Counted from the first letter of the stretch, positions 12,601-25,162 are shown. The stretch is DNA of 64,000 nt from Pleodorina starrii (GCA_030267565.1 BRXU01000005.1:2404001-2468000); one strand, 5' to 3'. Numbers and translations are program-made. Notes: generated from the letters alone by a model not told the origin.

Positions 12601-15600
12601 CGGCGGCGAAGATGATCTCCCGGGCCCCCGCCGTCACGGCCGCGGCGGCGGCGGCGGTGACGTCGCTGTACGGCAGGCGAAGCCGCAAAGGCAGCGCGCG
12701 TAGCAGCTGTACGACATCGTCGGCGGTGACGTTGCCATCCTTGTCGGGCGTCATCATGGCCAGGTATGACTGTACGACACGGATCTCGTGCGCCGGCATG
12801 TACGGCCGCAGAACCTCTTGCAGCAGCGACGATGCGGCGGCGCGGTCCAGCTGGCCGGTCCTGCGGGGTTTTTGGGAGGGGGGCGGGAGTTTGACGGTCC
12901 TAGAAGGCACGCTCACGTACTGACGTACTGACGGGGTGGTACAAGCGGAACCGATGGAAATACCGGAAGAGCGGTGGGGAGGTGAGGGGGGCAGAGGGGA
13001 AAACACGGGATGTTGAAGCGGGAGGCGGCAGGCGGCAGCCAGCCAGCTGGGCCGGAGGAACCGCGGAGCCCTCCCCCTCTCGATGTCGTCCCACACCGAT
13101 ATGTGTGCACCGCTGGCGGGGCACCCGCACCCCCCCCCCCCGGTTGGCCTCTGCCTTCTCACCCCGCCGCCCCCGCCTTCGCCACCAGCAGCCACAGCAG
13201 TCGGGCCTCCCGCTGCAGAGCCTGAGCCCCCCGGTGCAACACGTCCAGTGCGCGGGCCTCCACCCGACTCAGACTGAGCGTCAGGGGGGGAGACGGGGCC
13301 GGGCCTGAGGGGAAGGAGGTGGGGGCGGGAGAGGCGGCGCCACCGGCTCCCAGTGCGGTGGCGGTGTAGTGGACCTGGCGGGGAGGAGGGGTTGGGGAGC
13401 AGGGGGTGGGGGAGAGTGGGGGTGAAGCTGGGGAAAGGTGGGACAGGTGGAGCCAAGCTCACCTCTCTCCCCCCATACACACACATTCCAACACACATTA
13501 CCCCTAAATTACTCATACACATATACGTGGATAACCCTTCCCCCGCCCCGCACACACACACCCGCCCCTCCCCCCCACCCACCGTCTGTGTAGCCTCCCG
13601 CAGCTCCTCCATCGTCACCCGGCCACTGCCCCGGCGGTCTAGCAGCGCCGCCGCGAAGTCCACCTCAGCCGCCGTCAAACTGGCGGCACCGCGGATGAGG
13701 GCGTGCAGCCGCCGGGGGTCCAGACCGAGACCGTCCCTGGGGGGGGTGACATCCACGTATAGGGGGGGAGGGGGAGCAGGAAGGGGGGAGGGGGGTGAGG
13801 GGTTGAGATGTGTATGTGTGCTTGTGTGTGTGTGTGGGAGTAATAAGTGTGAAACCGTGGGGCAAGGTACAGAAATGGGACTTTCAGAAAAGAGGGAGGA
13901 CCCAAGGGGACCCATGGGAGTATGAAGGAGCCCGGGGGCGAACCGCGCGAACGTACTCGTAGCCACTTGTAGCCATTACCACCCTATCATATGACCTTGC
14001 AGCAACCGGGAGAATTTGAAGAGGCTTTCTGTCACAGGCCTCCGCCGCCAAATCCGCCGCTGCTCCGGCCCCCACGCCCCACCTGTCCAGCACCTTGTAC
14101 ATGGCCGCCGCCCTCGCCTCCTCCGCCACCAACCTCTCCAACGCCCTCGCCACCAGACCCACCCCACCACCGCTCTGGGTCGGCAGTAGGCGGTTGTCAG
14201 GGTACTGCAGTTTGCCCGCAAGGTCGGGGTACGGCAGCAGCAGCGGCGGCGGCGGCGGCGGGGGCGGCGGCGGACCGGCGCCGCCGGCTGAGCCGCGAGC
14301 CGCTACCGCGCCCAGCAGCCGCGGCGACACCGCCGCCGGCGGCGGCGGCGGCGGCGCCGCCGCGCCGCGGCGCGGCGCGCCCGCCGCGTCCGCCAACGCG
14401 GCCGTCGCCGCCAGGACGTACGGCGATGCGACGTACAGCAGTCCCGTAACTGGATCCAGCAGGAATGTACGACCATCCGTGTGGACGTGGAACCTTAAAT
14501 CCACGAGCCGCCGGTCGGGGTGCGGGGCCGGCGGCAGCGTCAGCGCGTTGGCCCGCAGCGGCGTACCCCTGCCCAGCCCGCGGCCGTACACCTGCTCCGC
14601 CTCGGCCGCCGCCGCCTCCTCCGCCTCCTCCGCCGCGCGCCGCGCCGCCGCCGCCGCCGCCGCCCGCGCCGCCGCCGCCGCCGCCTTGGCCGCCGCCCGC
14701 GCCGCCGCACGACCCGCCAGCTCTTGTTCCTCCCGCGTCGCGCGGCGGCTGCCCGGCGGGCTCGCGACTCGACGATCGACGGGTAGCGACGTCTCGGCGC
14801 CTCGCAGCACACCCACCAGGAACGGCCAGTCGAACGTCGGCGGCGCCTCGCGCAGGCGCTTGTACGGCTGCGGATTGCCGTATGGATTGCCGTACGGTTG
14901 GTTGGGCCCGGGCCGGACTGCGGCGGCGGTGCCGTCGGCGGCGGCGAGCTTGACGTTTAGGTAGACGAGGAGGGCGCCGATGTCGGAGGGGGAGACGCTG
15001 TGGTTGGTCATGTGGCTGAGGAACCTGAGGGGAAGGGTCCAGGGGGATGGGGAGGGGAGGGACATGTGGGGTGTGTGCGTGTGGGTGTGTGGGTGTGTGC
15101 GGGAGTCGGCGCTAAAGGTTGCGTGGATTGCGCTTCGCTTGGCGGTTGACGGTTGATAACTGGTATGGACTGGTAGGGGCACCTCGCGTTGTCGCGCTCG
15201 TCGCGCAACGAGCTGTGCATCCCCACCACACCACACCCACATCCCTCAGCCTCCTCAAACCCCGTCAACTCTGCATCCCCCCTTTACCCTCCCCCCCAAC
15301 ACACACACACGCACCCCTACCCTCAACACACACCCCCACACACCTGGCCAGCTGCGGCAACGTCAGCTCCACATCCTGCACCTCCGCCAACGGCACCTCC
15401 ACCACCTCCCCCTCATCACCATCGCTACTGCTGCTGCTACTGCTGCTGGATGAACTGCTACTGCTGCTGCTGCTACCGCCAGTGCCTCCCTCGCTGCTGA
15501 CCGTCTGGGCGCTGCTGCCGCCACCTTCGCTGCCGCCCCCCTTCTCCTTCTCCTTCCTCTTGTCCTTCTTTTCCTTTTCCTTCTCCTTCTCCTTGTCTTT

Positions 15601-18600
15601 CTTCTCAGCTTTGTCCTTTTCGGCTTTGTCCTTTTCGGCTTTGTTCTTCTTGTCCTTCTGCTTTTTCTCCTTCTCCTTCCCCTTGTCCTTCTGCTGCTTG
15701 CCCTTCTCTTTGCCAACCTTAACCGACCCTGCTGCCCGCATCTGCGTCCCCCCCCGGCTGCGCCCGCTCCTCGTACGGTTCCGGTTCCGGTTCCGTGTCC
15801 GGTACAGTCGACCGCTGTATCGGGCAAAGGCTCGGAAGCTCTCCACATAGTCACCCAGCACGGCACCAGCCACCCGGGCCAGCAGCTTGTACGCCTGGGC
15901 GTTGAGCTGGGGGGGGGAGAGGGGAGAAGGAGAGGGGCCCGGAAGGGGGAGGAGGAGAGGTTGGTTGGTTGGTTGGTCCATCGGTTCGCTCGCACCCTGC
16001 GGGCCGCCGTACGGTAATTCCCGCGTACCATATCTCCTCCAAATCGTACCTCGTACCTCGTACCGTGTACCTCGTACCTCGGCGGCACAAAATCCCCAAA
16101 ACATACGGTAACACACACACCAGGCAATCACGTGTAACACAAAATGTAACACAAAACACGTGTAACACACACTCCAGACAAACACACACACACACACACA
16201 CGCCCAACCCAATTTGTACCTTGCTGGCGGGCGTGTCGACGGTGGTCCCGATCTCCTCGAACGCCATCACCACATCGTCCGGCCACACCAGCCCATCGCC
16301 GTCCAGATCGAACAGAGCAGTCAGATACACCACCTGACCCGCCGTCAGCCCCCCGGGCAGCAGCGGAGCCAGGAAGCGAGCCAGGCCCGCGGCGTCAGCC
16401 GCCGGGACAGCCACCACCCCCTGCTGCTGCTGCTTATGATGCTGGTGATGCTGACCCAGCTGCTGACCCTGTTGCAGCTGCATCAGCTGGGGAGGCGGCG
16501 GGTGTGTTTGGGGGCCGGCGGAGGCGATGGCTGCCGTCCAGACGTCCTCGAGTCGGGCTCGGGAGGAGCGCAGGCGGTGGTCCAGGGAGGCGAAGAGGTG
16601 GGCGGACAGGGGCGTCTCCACGCGCTCCAGCGTGCCGTTGGGGAGAAGCCTGAGGGCGGGAGGGGAGGTGGGAAGGTGGGGAGGCGGGGAGGTGGGGAGG
16701 CGGGAGGGGAGGCGGGAGGGGAGGTGCGCGGAAGGGGAGGCGGGAGAGGGGAGGTGCGCAGGAGGGGCTGAGGGGCCGGGGAAAGAGATTCTAGGTGGAG
16801 GGGCAGGAGCTGACATGCAAGGCTGTTACGATACGTGTATCCGTGGTACAGAGGAGGCTGATACGCGGAGGTCAGAGGGGGAGCGGGAGGGGGGGTAAGA
16901 GGGGGGACGGGAAGGCAGGCGGCAGGCGGGAAGGGGTTGGGGCCGGAGACCGGAGGCAGACGGGCGGGAAGGAAGGAGGATGAGGGCATGAGGGCGTTTG
17001 CGCGTTGTGTGCGCGGCATAGACATTGCCACGGTGCCGTAATTATGGACTCCCGCTCCTCCTCCCCTTTCCCTGCCAACCCCCGCCTCGTCCCGGGCCCC
17101 CTCCCCCCCTGCGAACCCACCGCCCCTGCGACCCCTCGCACCCACCCCCCCACCTGCCAAACAGGTGCAGGTGCAGATCCTCCTGTCGACGCGGCGGCAG
17201 CCCTCCTCCTCCCCCTCCTCCTCCGCCCCCCGCTGCTGCTGCTGCTGCTGCCGCCCTGGCTGCCGCCGCGGGTGTGGGCAGCGGCAGGAAGGCCAGGGAG
17301 GACACGGGATCCACCACCAGACGGAGGCCGAGGTAGTCCACGGGCTGGGGGGCAGGGCAAGGGAGGGGAGGTAGGGGGCGGGGGCGAGAGGGGGAGAGGT
17401 GTGGGGAGGGCGAAGGAGGGGGGGAGTAAGGGGAGGTGTGCGCATGCATGCGTGCTCGCGTGTGTGGAATGCACGCGTGTGTCTATGTGTATGTGTATGT
17501 GTATGGACACACGCGGCAGCACGGCACGCAACGGCCATGCGGGGCGGACCTAACCGGGCGCTAACTACCACAAAGGCGCTTCGCCGCTTCCGGCGGCGGC
17601 GGCGTCGGCGGCGGCGCATGAGCATGCCCAGACACCACATTTCTGAATGCACGGCGCAACGGTAATACAACAGTCAACTACCAACAGCCAACGAACTCAC
17701 GCCCAGTGTCACGTCGGGATCCAGCGGCTCCACGTCGCACAGCGGCACGTCGCCAGGAAACATGTACGGCCGACCCACGGGTCCGTCCCAACCGCCACCG
17801 TTGCCGTACGGCAGCGGCGGCGGCACCGCCGCCGGGAAGATTGCGAGCGTCGAGTGCGGCAGCGCCGACGCGGCGGGATTCTGCGCCGCGAAGGCCAGCG
17901 TGAACGGGTCGTGCGGGTCGGTGGGGTGTACGGGGCCGTACGGCGTCGTATCGTAGTCCTCGACTGCCGTACCCGCCGGCCGCAGGCCGGCGTACTGCGC
18001 CATGCCTGCCCGCTGCTTCGCGCCACCGCCGGACCAAGCCGCGACGGCGGCGGGGGGCACCCAGAAGGGTTGTACGGCATCTGGGTCCGACGCCGCCGGC
18101 GGCGGCGGCGGCAGCAGCGGCAGGACTAGTGTGGTCGCCAGCGCCGGCTCCTTCGGACCGAGCAGAGCGTTGGCGGTGGCGGCGGCGGCGGCGGCGGCGG
18201 CCTCCTCGCCGACGTGTCGTACACGCTCCTGCGCCAGACTGTCCTGCTTGGCCAGCAGCGCCAGCCGCAGGTCCTGCAAACAGAACACACGCGCGTGGCC
18301 ACCATGCCGTACAGGTAGTTGTCAGCGGTTGAAGTTTGACAGTTGCACCAACTACCAACGAATTTCCGCGCTCTACACCCCACCGACCCCCCACCCGACC
18401 TGCCTGGGTGCTCTCGGGGTTCGCACCCGCCCAGCCATCCCTCCGCCGAGCCGTTTGTTGCATCGAGCATCGTACACTCCTTACATCCGCATTCGCACAC
18501 TCCCGACCAGCCGTACCAACCAACCAACCAACCGACAGTCGTACATTGTACGACAACATGCCGTCGTGGTCGTGATCCGCCTCCGCCATCAGCCGCCGCA

Positions 18601-21600
18601 GCGCTGCCTCCAGCGGTCGCTGCCGGGCCAGTCGCCCCGCCGCCAGGTAGCGCAGCAGGCGGGAAGCCTCCGCGCCGTCCAGAGCGCCGTCGCCGTCTCG
18701 GTCGAACTGCGCCAGGAGAGTGGGCAGTTGCACCTGAAAGGGGGGGAGGGGGGGAGGGGAGGGAGGGAGGGGTAGCAAAGGTTTGATACCGCGGCGGTGG
18801 AACGGAAGGGGTGGGGGGTAATTAAAACGGCCCGGGACGAGGCCCGGAAGGGGTGGGGGGTGGGGGAAGGGTTAAGAATGGGGTCAGGTGAGAGAGGAAG
18901 GATAGGGGGGAGGAAAGGGTATGAGCCAAGAGGTGTGAGAGGGGGCAAGAGGGGGAGGAAAGGAAGAAGACGCGTCAACGGTACACCAAGGGGGGGGACC
19001 TCCTCCCTCTTCCTTCCCCCCTTACCTCGTCAATCAGTCAGTCAGTCAGTCAGTCAGTCAGTCAAACCGAATCAGCGATACCAGACCGCACCTTCCTCCC
19101 CCCAAACTCCCCTTCCTCCCCCCTTGCCTCCCATCCTCTCCCCGCCCCTCCTCCCTCCTCCCCCTGCCTCCCATCCTTCCCCCCTCCCATGCCCCCCTGC
19201 TCCAAGTCCCACCACAATCCTCCCCAACCCAACCCCCTCCTCGCTCCTCCCCACTCCCACCTTGAACCTCGTCATGTACTCGAGCATCCACTTAAGTCCA
19301 TCCGCCGGAGCCAGCGGTCCCCCGCCCTGCTGCCCCCCCTGTCCCTGACCCCCCTGTCCCTGACCCCCCTGTCCCTGTCCGTGTCCCTGTCCCTGCTGCT
19401 GCTGCTGCCGCCGCAGAAAGGCCTCCGCGCCGGCGGCCGCCGCACCCCCCGGTCCGGCGGAGGCGCTGTGTTGGTACAGTCCCGCCAGGGCGCTGCCAGG
19501 CGCGTAGCCGGCGGCCGCGGCCGCGGCGTCGTCCCGGCCCGCCGTGAATGGCGCACTGTGCTCCTGAACAGCCCTGGTGAGGTGAGGCGAGGTGCGTTTC
19601 GGATATTTGGAAGCGGACGTGGAGGGTGTGTGTGAGGGGGGTTGGAGTGTGTGGGGGCGTGCGGATGGGCCGATGGATGGGTTTCGGGGCGGAACGCTCG
19701 GGGATGAAGCGAGGACGATGGTGCGCCACCCGGCATTCGCTCCGCATCGTCCCCTCGCCGTGTCCCTTCGGCCGCCCCCCCCCATGCTCCGGCCTATACG
19801 GTACGTGGATACCCCCCATGCAAAGCCGCGCCCCCCTGCTGGCGTCCAGGCAGTCCGCGCCGGGGCCGCATAGCTGTGTGGGCCCTCCTTGAGGCTGCCT
19901 GGCCAGACGGGCCGCATCCCCCCATCCCTTGCCCCCCTGTACCCCAACCACTGCTCTGTCTCTATATCCCACATATAGACAACACTTGTCTGGCTCCAGT
20001 CGGGTGGTATTCCTAATCCATTCTGATCCCCCTCTGATCCCCCCTCCGATCCCCCTCTCATCCCTCTGATCTATTGCAATCCATTCTGATCCCCCGCTAA
20101 TCCCCCCCTCTGATACCTGGTCAGGTCTTCCAAGGAGATGAGGGCGGCGTTGGGGGAGCTCACGGCCGCCTGCACGGGGCGGACCCCGCGTGTGGATCGG
20201 CGGGCCAGAGGGCGGGGGTGGGGATGGTGGGATGGGATAATGGGATGTGTGTGTGGTAGTGTTGTGTGTGTGTGTTTGGGGGGGGGGAGAGGGTCACGTT
20301 AGCCAGGGTTAGGGACCCTCGCTCGACCGATGGGTGCGCTGGGCATCTGCCGGGGCTTATTAGCCAAATGCTCCACCCTCCCAAGAAACTCCCTTCGTTT
20401 CTGCTCTTGTTGTGTGGCCCCCTCTGTGGGAATAAATTACACACATGCTCGCCCATCCCTTTCCCCCGCCCTCTTCCCCTTCCCACACACATACACGTCT
20501 CCCTTCCCCGCCCGCCTGCATGTCCTCCCGCCCGCACCCTCCTGTTGCCAACCCTCACACTCTCTCACACACACACCCACACCCACACGCACACCCACAC
20601 ACACCCCACACACACGCCCACACACACCCTCACACACACACACACACACACATATACGCACACATACGCCCACCCTTACACGCACATATACACACCCACT
20701 CTCTCTCTCACCCGGATGTACACGCTCTGTGCGGCCGTGATCCCCGGCAGCACCTCCCCCAGCAGTTGCCGGAAGTCCCAGGGGTCCAGTGCGCTGTCGC
20801 CGTCCGAATCAAACTGCCCCACAAGCTCCCGCAGGGTCAGCCGGCAGCAGCGCAGGTAGTAGCCTGGGGGGGGGGGAAGGGGAGGACGGGGGGGGGGATA
20901 AAAAGAAGGGGGAGGGGGAGGTTGGAGCACGGATGGCCAAGGGTGCACGGGCGGTGGGACGCATCCGACGTCAACAGCAGTAGCAACAGCAACAGCAGCG
21001 GCAACAGCAGCGGTAGCAGCGGTAGGTAGCAGTGGTACACAGGACGATACGTTAACATATCGTACATGCATGCGTAATGCCGTGTATGGATTGATGGTGT
21101 GCGGAGGTTGTGTGCGGATTGGTGATGTGTGTGGGGAGACAAGGAAAGCCGAGAGAGAGGTCATAACGGTCATAGCGCAACTGCCGCACTGCGGACAGCA
21201 GCAGTGTCGGCGGCGGCGGGTCCGGATGCGGCCAGCCTAAGGCCCTAAGCACCACACGGCTCCGGCTCCCCGACCCCGCCCAGTCGGTCAACATGGGCCC
21301 CACGCCCAGCCCTACGCCTAGCCCTGACTCCAAAAAACCCCGAACTTCTCAACGCCCTCCCATTACCCCCCCCCCAACATACACACAATCACACATTGGA
21401 CACCTACACCGCCTACTTCACACCCCCAAACCCAAACCTAAACCCAAGCCCCCAGTCCAAACCCCCAATAATAATAACCCAAAGGTCCCTGACGTACCCA
21501 AATGGTAGAAGAAGCGCGGCACCGCCTCCCGCGGACTGCCGCCCCGCCGCCTCAGCAAACTGGGACCCAGCGGCGGAGGCCGCCCCCGGACCCCTCCAGC

Positions 21601-24600
21601 CACCCCCGGCTTGGCCGCCATGCCCGCACCCCCCGCCCCGCCATCCTCCCGCTCCTGCTCCCGGCCCCGCTGTTGTTTCTGCTGCTGCTGGCTGTTGTGC
21701 TGCTGCTGCTGCTGCTGATGAGGTTGTTTCTGTTGCTGCATGGCTCTCAGGTCCGCTGAGTAGGCCACATCCGCGAGATGGAGCGTGTGGAGCACCTGGG
21801 GGAGGCTGCGCCGGGTGTCGCCGGGACCCTAGGGGGGGGGCATAGCGCATAAAGGAGGAGGAGGAGCAGCTGGATTGGCAGAGACCAGAGGTCAGGAAGA
21901 GGGGAGGGGCGTTGAGAGCACTTGCTGCCCACACCCACCGCCCACACCTGCCCCTCCCTCCCCCCCTCGAGGTTCAGGGTCCGTTGGCTGACGCCGTCTC
22001 CGTTCCTTCGCTGCGGTACCTCCCTTCTTAACCCCCCCTCCCCCGCCCCTCCCACCTGCAGCAAGTGGTCCATCACGTATCTCGCCTCCCCTGGACCCAA
22101 CTCGGGACACATCAGCCGCAGGAACCGCAGCAGCGCAGCCGGCTCCAGAACCACCTGCCGCGACTGGGGCAGGGGGTGCCGCCCGCCGTGGCGGTGCATC
22201 TGCGGCTGCTGCTGCGTCTGCTGGTGGCCGTGCCACTCGTGGCCATCGTCGTCGTCGTCGTTGTCGTCGTCAGGGTCCAGCAGCGCCGCCGGGTCGTCGG
22301 CGGCGGCGACCGCGACGTCTGCCGCCAGGGAGCGGAACACGAGGCGGGCGTGGCGACGCTGGGAGTGGAGGGTGAAGGCGGTCTCCTGCGGGGAAGGGGG
22401 TTTTAGGGTTCTAGAGTTTTAGGGTTTTAAGGTTTTAGGGTTTTATAGTTTTAGGGTTTCTAAAAAGGGGAGGGGTTGGTAAAGGTGAGACCGCAGCGGT
22501 GGCAAGGAGGGGGACGTTGGCGAATGCACCCAGGGGACGGGGGAGGGAGGGAGGTGGTCGGGCCCTCCCCGCCTCGCCCCAACCCCCCCTCGCATTCACC
22601 TCCCCAAACTGCCACACACGGCCACACAAGAGACGTACCTCCGCCACCGCTCTGCCGGGCTCCTGCCCCTCCCAGCCCCTTCCAGTCCCCGCACAGCCCC
22701 TCGCCTATCCTCGACCTCTGGGTCCGTTCGCTAACGCCGTCTCCGTCCCTTCGCTGCGGTATCTTTCTTCTTATTACCCTCTTCACCCTACCCCCTTCTT
22801 ACACCCTCCCCCAGCCCTCGCCCACCCCCCAACACACCCCCACCTGCAGCGCCGCCACCCAGCCGCTCTCCGCCCCCTCCGCCCGCTCCTCCTCCACCCG
22901 CTCCGCCAGGTCATCCGCATCCAACAAGTCACCCAGGCTCACGTAGCCGTCATCATCCCAGTCGAACAGCGCCTGAAGGGAGAAGGAGGGGGAAGGGGTA
23001 GAATAGAAGATACCGCAGCGAAGGGACGCCACCCACCACCCGCCATACCCGCCACCCACCCACCCACCCACCCACCGTCCACCCACCCCACCACCCACCC
23101 CTCCACCCCGAGGTACGCCACCTCCGACGGCGCCGAAACCATCTGTTACCCACTGCCCACCATCTAGTACCAGCAAGCTTTCTGGCACCCCACCCACACC
23201 TCACCTCACCCCACCCCCCCACCCACCCACCCCACCCCACTCCCCCCCACCCCGCCTCACCCACCCCTCCACCCTACCACGAGGTACGCCACCTCCGACG
23301 GCACCGCTCCCGGCACCACGTGACCCATGAGCGCCCTCAGCTCCCCGCCCTGGCCCGCCGCCAGCGCTCCGTCTAGATCGCTGTCCAGCGCCGCGAACAG
23401 CTCCGCCAGCCCCAGATGCCGCCGGGACAGGAAGGAGCGCAGAGAGGAGAAGAAGTCCACCTCGCGCAGCGCCGGAACGAACACCACGGAGCCCTGAGGC
23501 GAGGGCGGGGGGGCGAGGGCGAGGTCAGGTGAGGGCCAGGTGGGGTCAGGTGGGGCCAGGGCGAGGTGAGGGTAGGGCTGCCTGGCGATCCCACCCGGGG
23601 GGGACAGGGCGTCCCTCGGCAGGGCCTGCCCCGTCCTCCCCTTTGCCGCCTGCGGAGAGGCACACGAAGCCGCGAATCGCGCGCCGCACACCGCGCCGCC
23701 CCGGCGGCCCCTCCCCGTGCCCCGGCCCCCCCTCCCTCACCACTCAGGCCCCAGCCCAGCCCACCTGCACCCACTTCCCCACGCGCTCCAGCACTCCCGC
23801 CTGCGCGCTGTCTCGATACACCAGCTGACTGGACGTATCCAGCACGTACAGCCGACCCTCCGAAACCACCTCCCGGAGCAGCGGCGAAGCCGACGGCGGC
23901 AGCAGCTCCGCCGGCCGTCCTGCCGGCGGCGGTGGCGGCGGCGGCAGCGGCTCACCTCCTGATCCGCCGCCGCCGCCACCGCCGTCGTCCGCCGCCGCCG
24001 CGGCCGCGGCGGCGGCCAGATCCGCCACCAGGAGCGGGTTCGGCGGCGGCAGCGGCGGCGGCTCCGGCGGCAGAGGCTGTAGCGGCTGTAGGGGGGGCTG
24101 TAGGGGTCGTGGATGTCCAACTGGGATTAAGGGCTGTAGCGGCTGTAGCGGCTGCGCCGGCGGCGGTGCCGGCGTCAGGGGCTGTAGCGGCCGCGGCTGG
24201 CCGATCGGGACCATCGGCTGCAGTGGTTGTAGCGGTTGTAGCGGTTGCGGTGGAGGTTGGGTGGGGGCGGCTGCGGGCTGGAGGGGCCAGGCGGGTTGGG
24301 CGTATGGCTGGTGCTGCTGTTGTTGTTGTTGCTGCTGTAACGGATACAGGGCCTGCTGCTGTGGCTGAGGATAGGAGGGCTGGGGAAAGGAGGGTTGGGG
24401 ATAGGAGGGCTGGGGATAGGAGGGATGGGAGGGCGGCAGGGGCTGGTGCAGCTGCGGACTGCCCTGTGCCGCTGCGGGGTGGCGCTGGTGGTGGTAGGTG
24501 TTGTTGGCAAATCCGGCCGTGACGGCAGGCGAGACCACCATCTGCGGACCTCCCATCTGCGGGCCTGCCATCTGCGGACCTGTCATGTAGGTTGCCGCGG

Positions 24601-25162
24601 AGGGCCCGGCGGAGGCGGCTGCTGTGGGGCTGGTGTAGGGCCGCTGCGGTGCATAGCTGGCCCCGGGGGGCAGCGACTGCTGCTGCTGCTGCCGTTGGGG
24701 CTGAGAATAGGGGGATTGGGTGTAAGGGGGCGCAAGGGGCTGCTGAGGTGGGCCTTGCGCCGTCGCGGGGAAGCGCTGGTAGCTGATCGATCCGGCCGTG
24801 GCTGCAGCGACGGCAGGCGGGCCTCCCATCTGTGGGCCTCCCACGTAGGTCGCGCCCGAGGGAGCAGGAGCGTGGGGAGGTGTCGCAGCGCGGTTGTAGG
24901 GCTGCTGCTGTGGGGCTGGGCTTGAACCTGGGGCTGGCGACATGGTAAAGCCAGCGCCACCTGAGCTGAAGCCCGCGGCTGGGCGGGCCGCTGGATCCAA
25001 GTAAGCCGCGTTCTGGTGATGGGTCTGAGGCGCCTGCGCCTGGGCTACCTGGCCTGAGCCGTAGGGCTGGTAGCTGGCGCCAGCGGGTGCGGCATGAGGA
25101 GCCGGGATGGGGCTCGGCCCACGGGGCGCCAGCCCTGGGGGCTCGTTTGACCTTCTAAACAT
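9668..25162 (-). CDS. Giant multi-EF-hand calcium-binding protein (19 exons, about 2987 aa)
   Basis: Exons in order: 25162-23765, 23493-23278, 22972-22844, 22385-22056, 21828-21498, 21311-21168, 20863-20712, 20169-20117, 19573-19261, 18733-18545, 18273-17701, 17344-17154, 16649-16220, 15906-15344, 15024-13996, 13736-13583, 13374-13163, 12860-11916, 11279-9668. They total 8964 nt (2988 codons with stop) and all phases match. An in-frame TAA two codons before the ATG supports the start. The N-terminal 440 residues are Pro/Gln-rich and the last 540 Gly/Ser/Asp-rich. EF-hand loops start near residues 503 (DSDLDG), 542 (DWDDDG), 868 (DSDGDS), 1033 (DRDGDG), 1075 (DHDHDG), 1454 (DLDGDG), 2047 (DRRGSG, degenerate) and 2173 (TPDKDG). 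Loops usually follow a Pro-Gly helix segment such as LLPGGLTAGQVVYLTALF. A Lys/Glu block lies at about 1549-1607 and an Ala-rich helix at about 1771-1813. No membrane segment or catalytic domain is seen. The role is probably a calcium-responsive scaffold; the location is unknown. The exon 6 donor is weak and could be GTTATG or GTCTCC. Confidence 0.8.
11508..11535 (+). repeat. Family A intron repeat, intact copy in EF-hand gene intron 18 (antisense)
   Basis: GGG then CTCCGGCCTATACGTGGATA then ACCCCC. Further intact or near-intact copies are at 26984-27010, 53690-53717 and 55616-55646, with partial copies near 3245, 13521-13540, 13750-13767 (minus), 19785-19816, 28131-28150 and 39062-39080 (minus). 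Confidence 0.9.
18785..18805 (+). repeat. Family B intron repeat next to exon 10 of the EF-hand gene
   Basis: GATACCGCGGCGGTGGAACG on the plus strand. Its GATACC end is about 52 nt from exon 10 (start 18733). Confidence 0.75.
21977..22020 (-). repeat. Family B intron repeat in intron 4 of the EF-hand gene
   Basis: The plus strand reads GGGTCCGTTGGCTGACGCCG then TCTCCGTTCCTTCGCTGCGG TACC. The outer end faces exon 4 (ends 22056). Confidence 0.9.
22395..22462 (-). repeat. Telomere-like TTTTAGGG tract in EF-hand gene intron 3
   Basis: The plus strand has about seven TTTTAGGG-like units with small errors. It lies immediately before the exon 4 acceptor on the gene strand as CCCTAAAAC units. Confidence 0.9.
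22487..22531 (+). repeat. Family B intron repeat, 3' member of an inverted pair in intron 3 of the EF-hand gene
   Basis: GAGACCGCAGCGGTGGCAAG ... GTTGGCGAATGCACCC. It is the inverted partner of the copy at 22720-22775 in the same 458-nt intron, and its outer end faces exon 4 (start 22385). Confidence 0.85.
22720..22775 (-). repeat. Family B intron repeat, 5' member of an inverted pair in intron 3 of the EF-hand gene
   Basis: The plus strand reads GGGTCCGTTCGCTAACGCCG, then CCTTCGCTGCGGTATC. This is the best match to the consensus. The outer end faces exon 3 (ends 22844). Confidence 0.9.
23006..23030 (+). repeat. Family B intron repeat just before exon 3 of the EF-hand gene
   Basis: GAAGATACCGCAGCGAAGGG ACG, 33 nt upstream of exon 3 (start 22972) in the gene's orientation. 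With the 22720 copy it flanks exon 3 as an inverted pair. Confidence 0.85.

Noticed and set aside
20560..20700. CACACA-rich stretch that superficially resembles a repeat array
   Set aside because: It is a plain CA/CACA microsatellite inside EF-hand gene intron 7, without regular spacers, so it is not a CRISPR-like or structured array.
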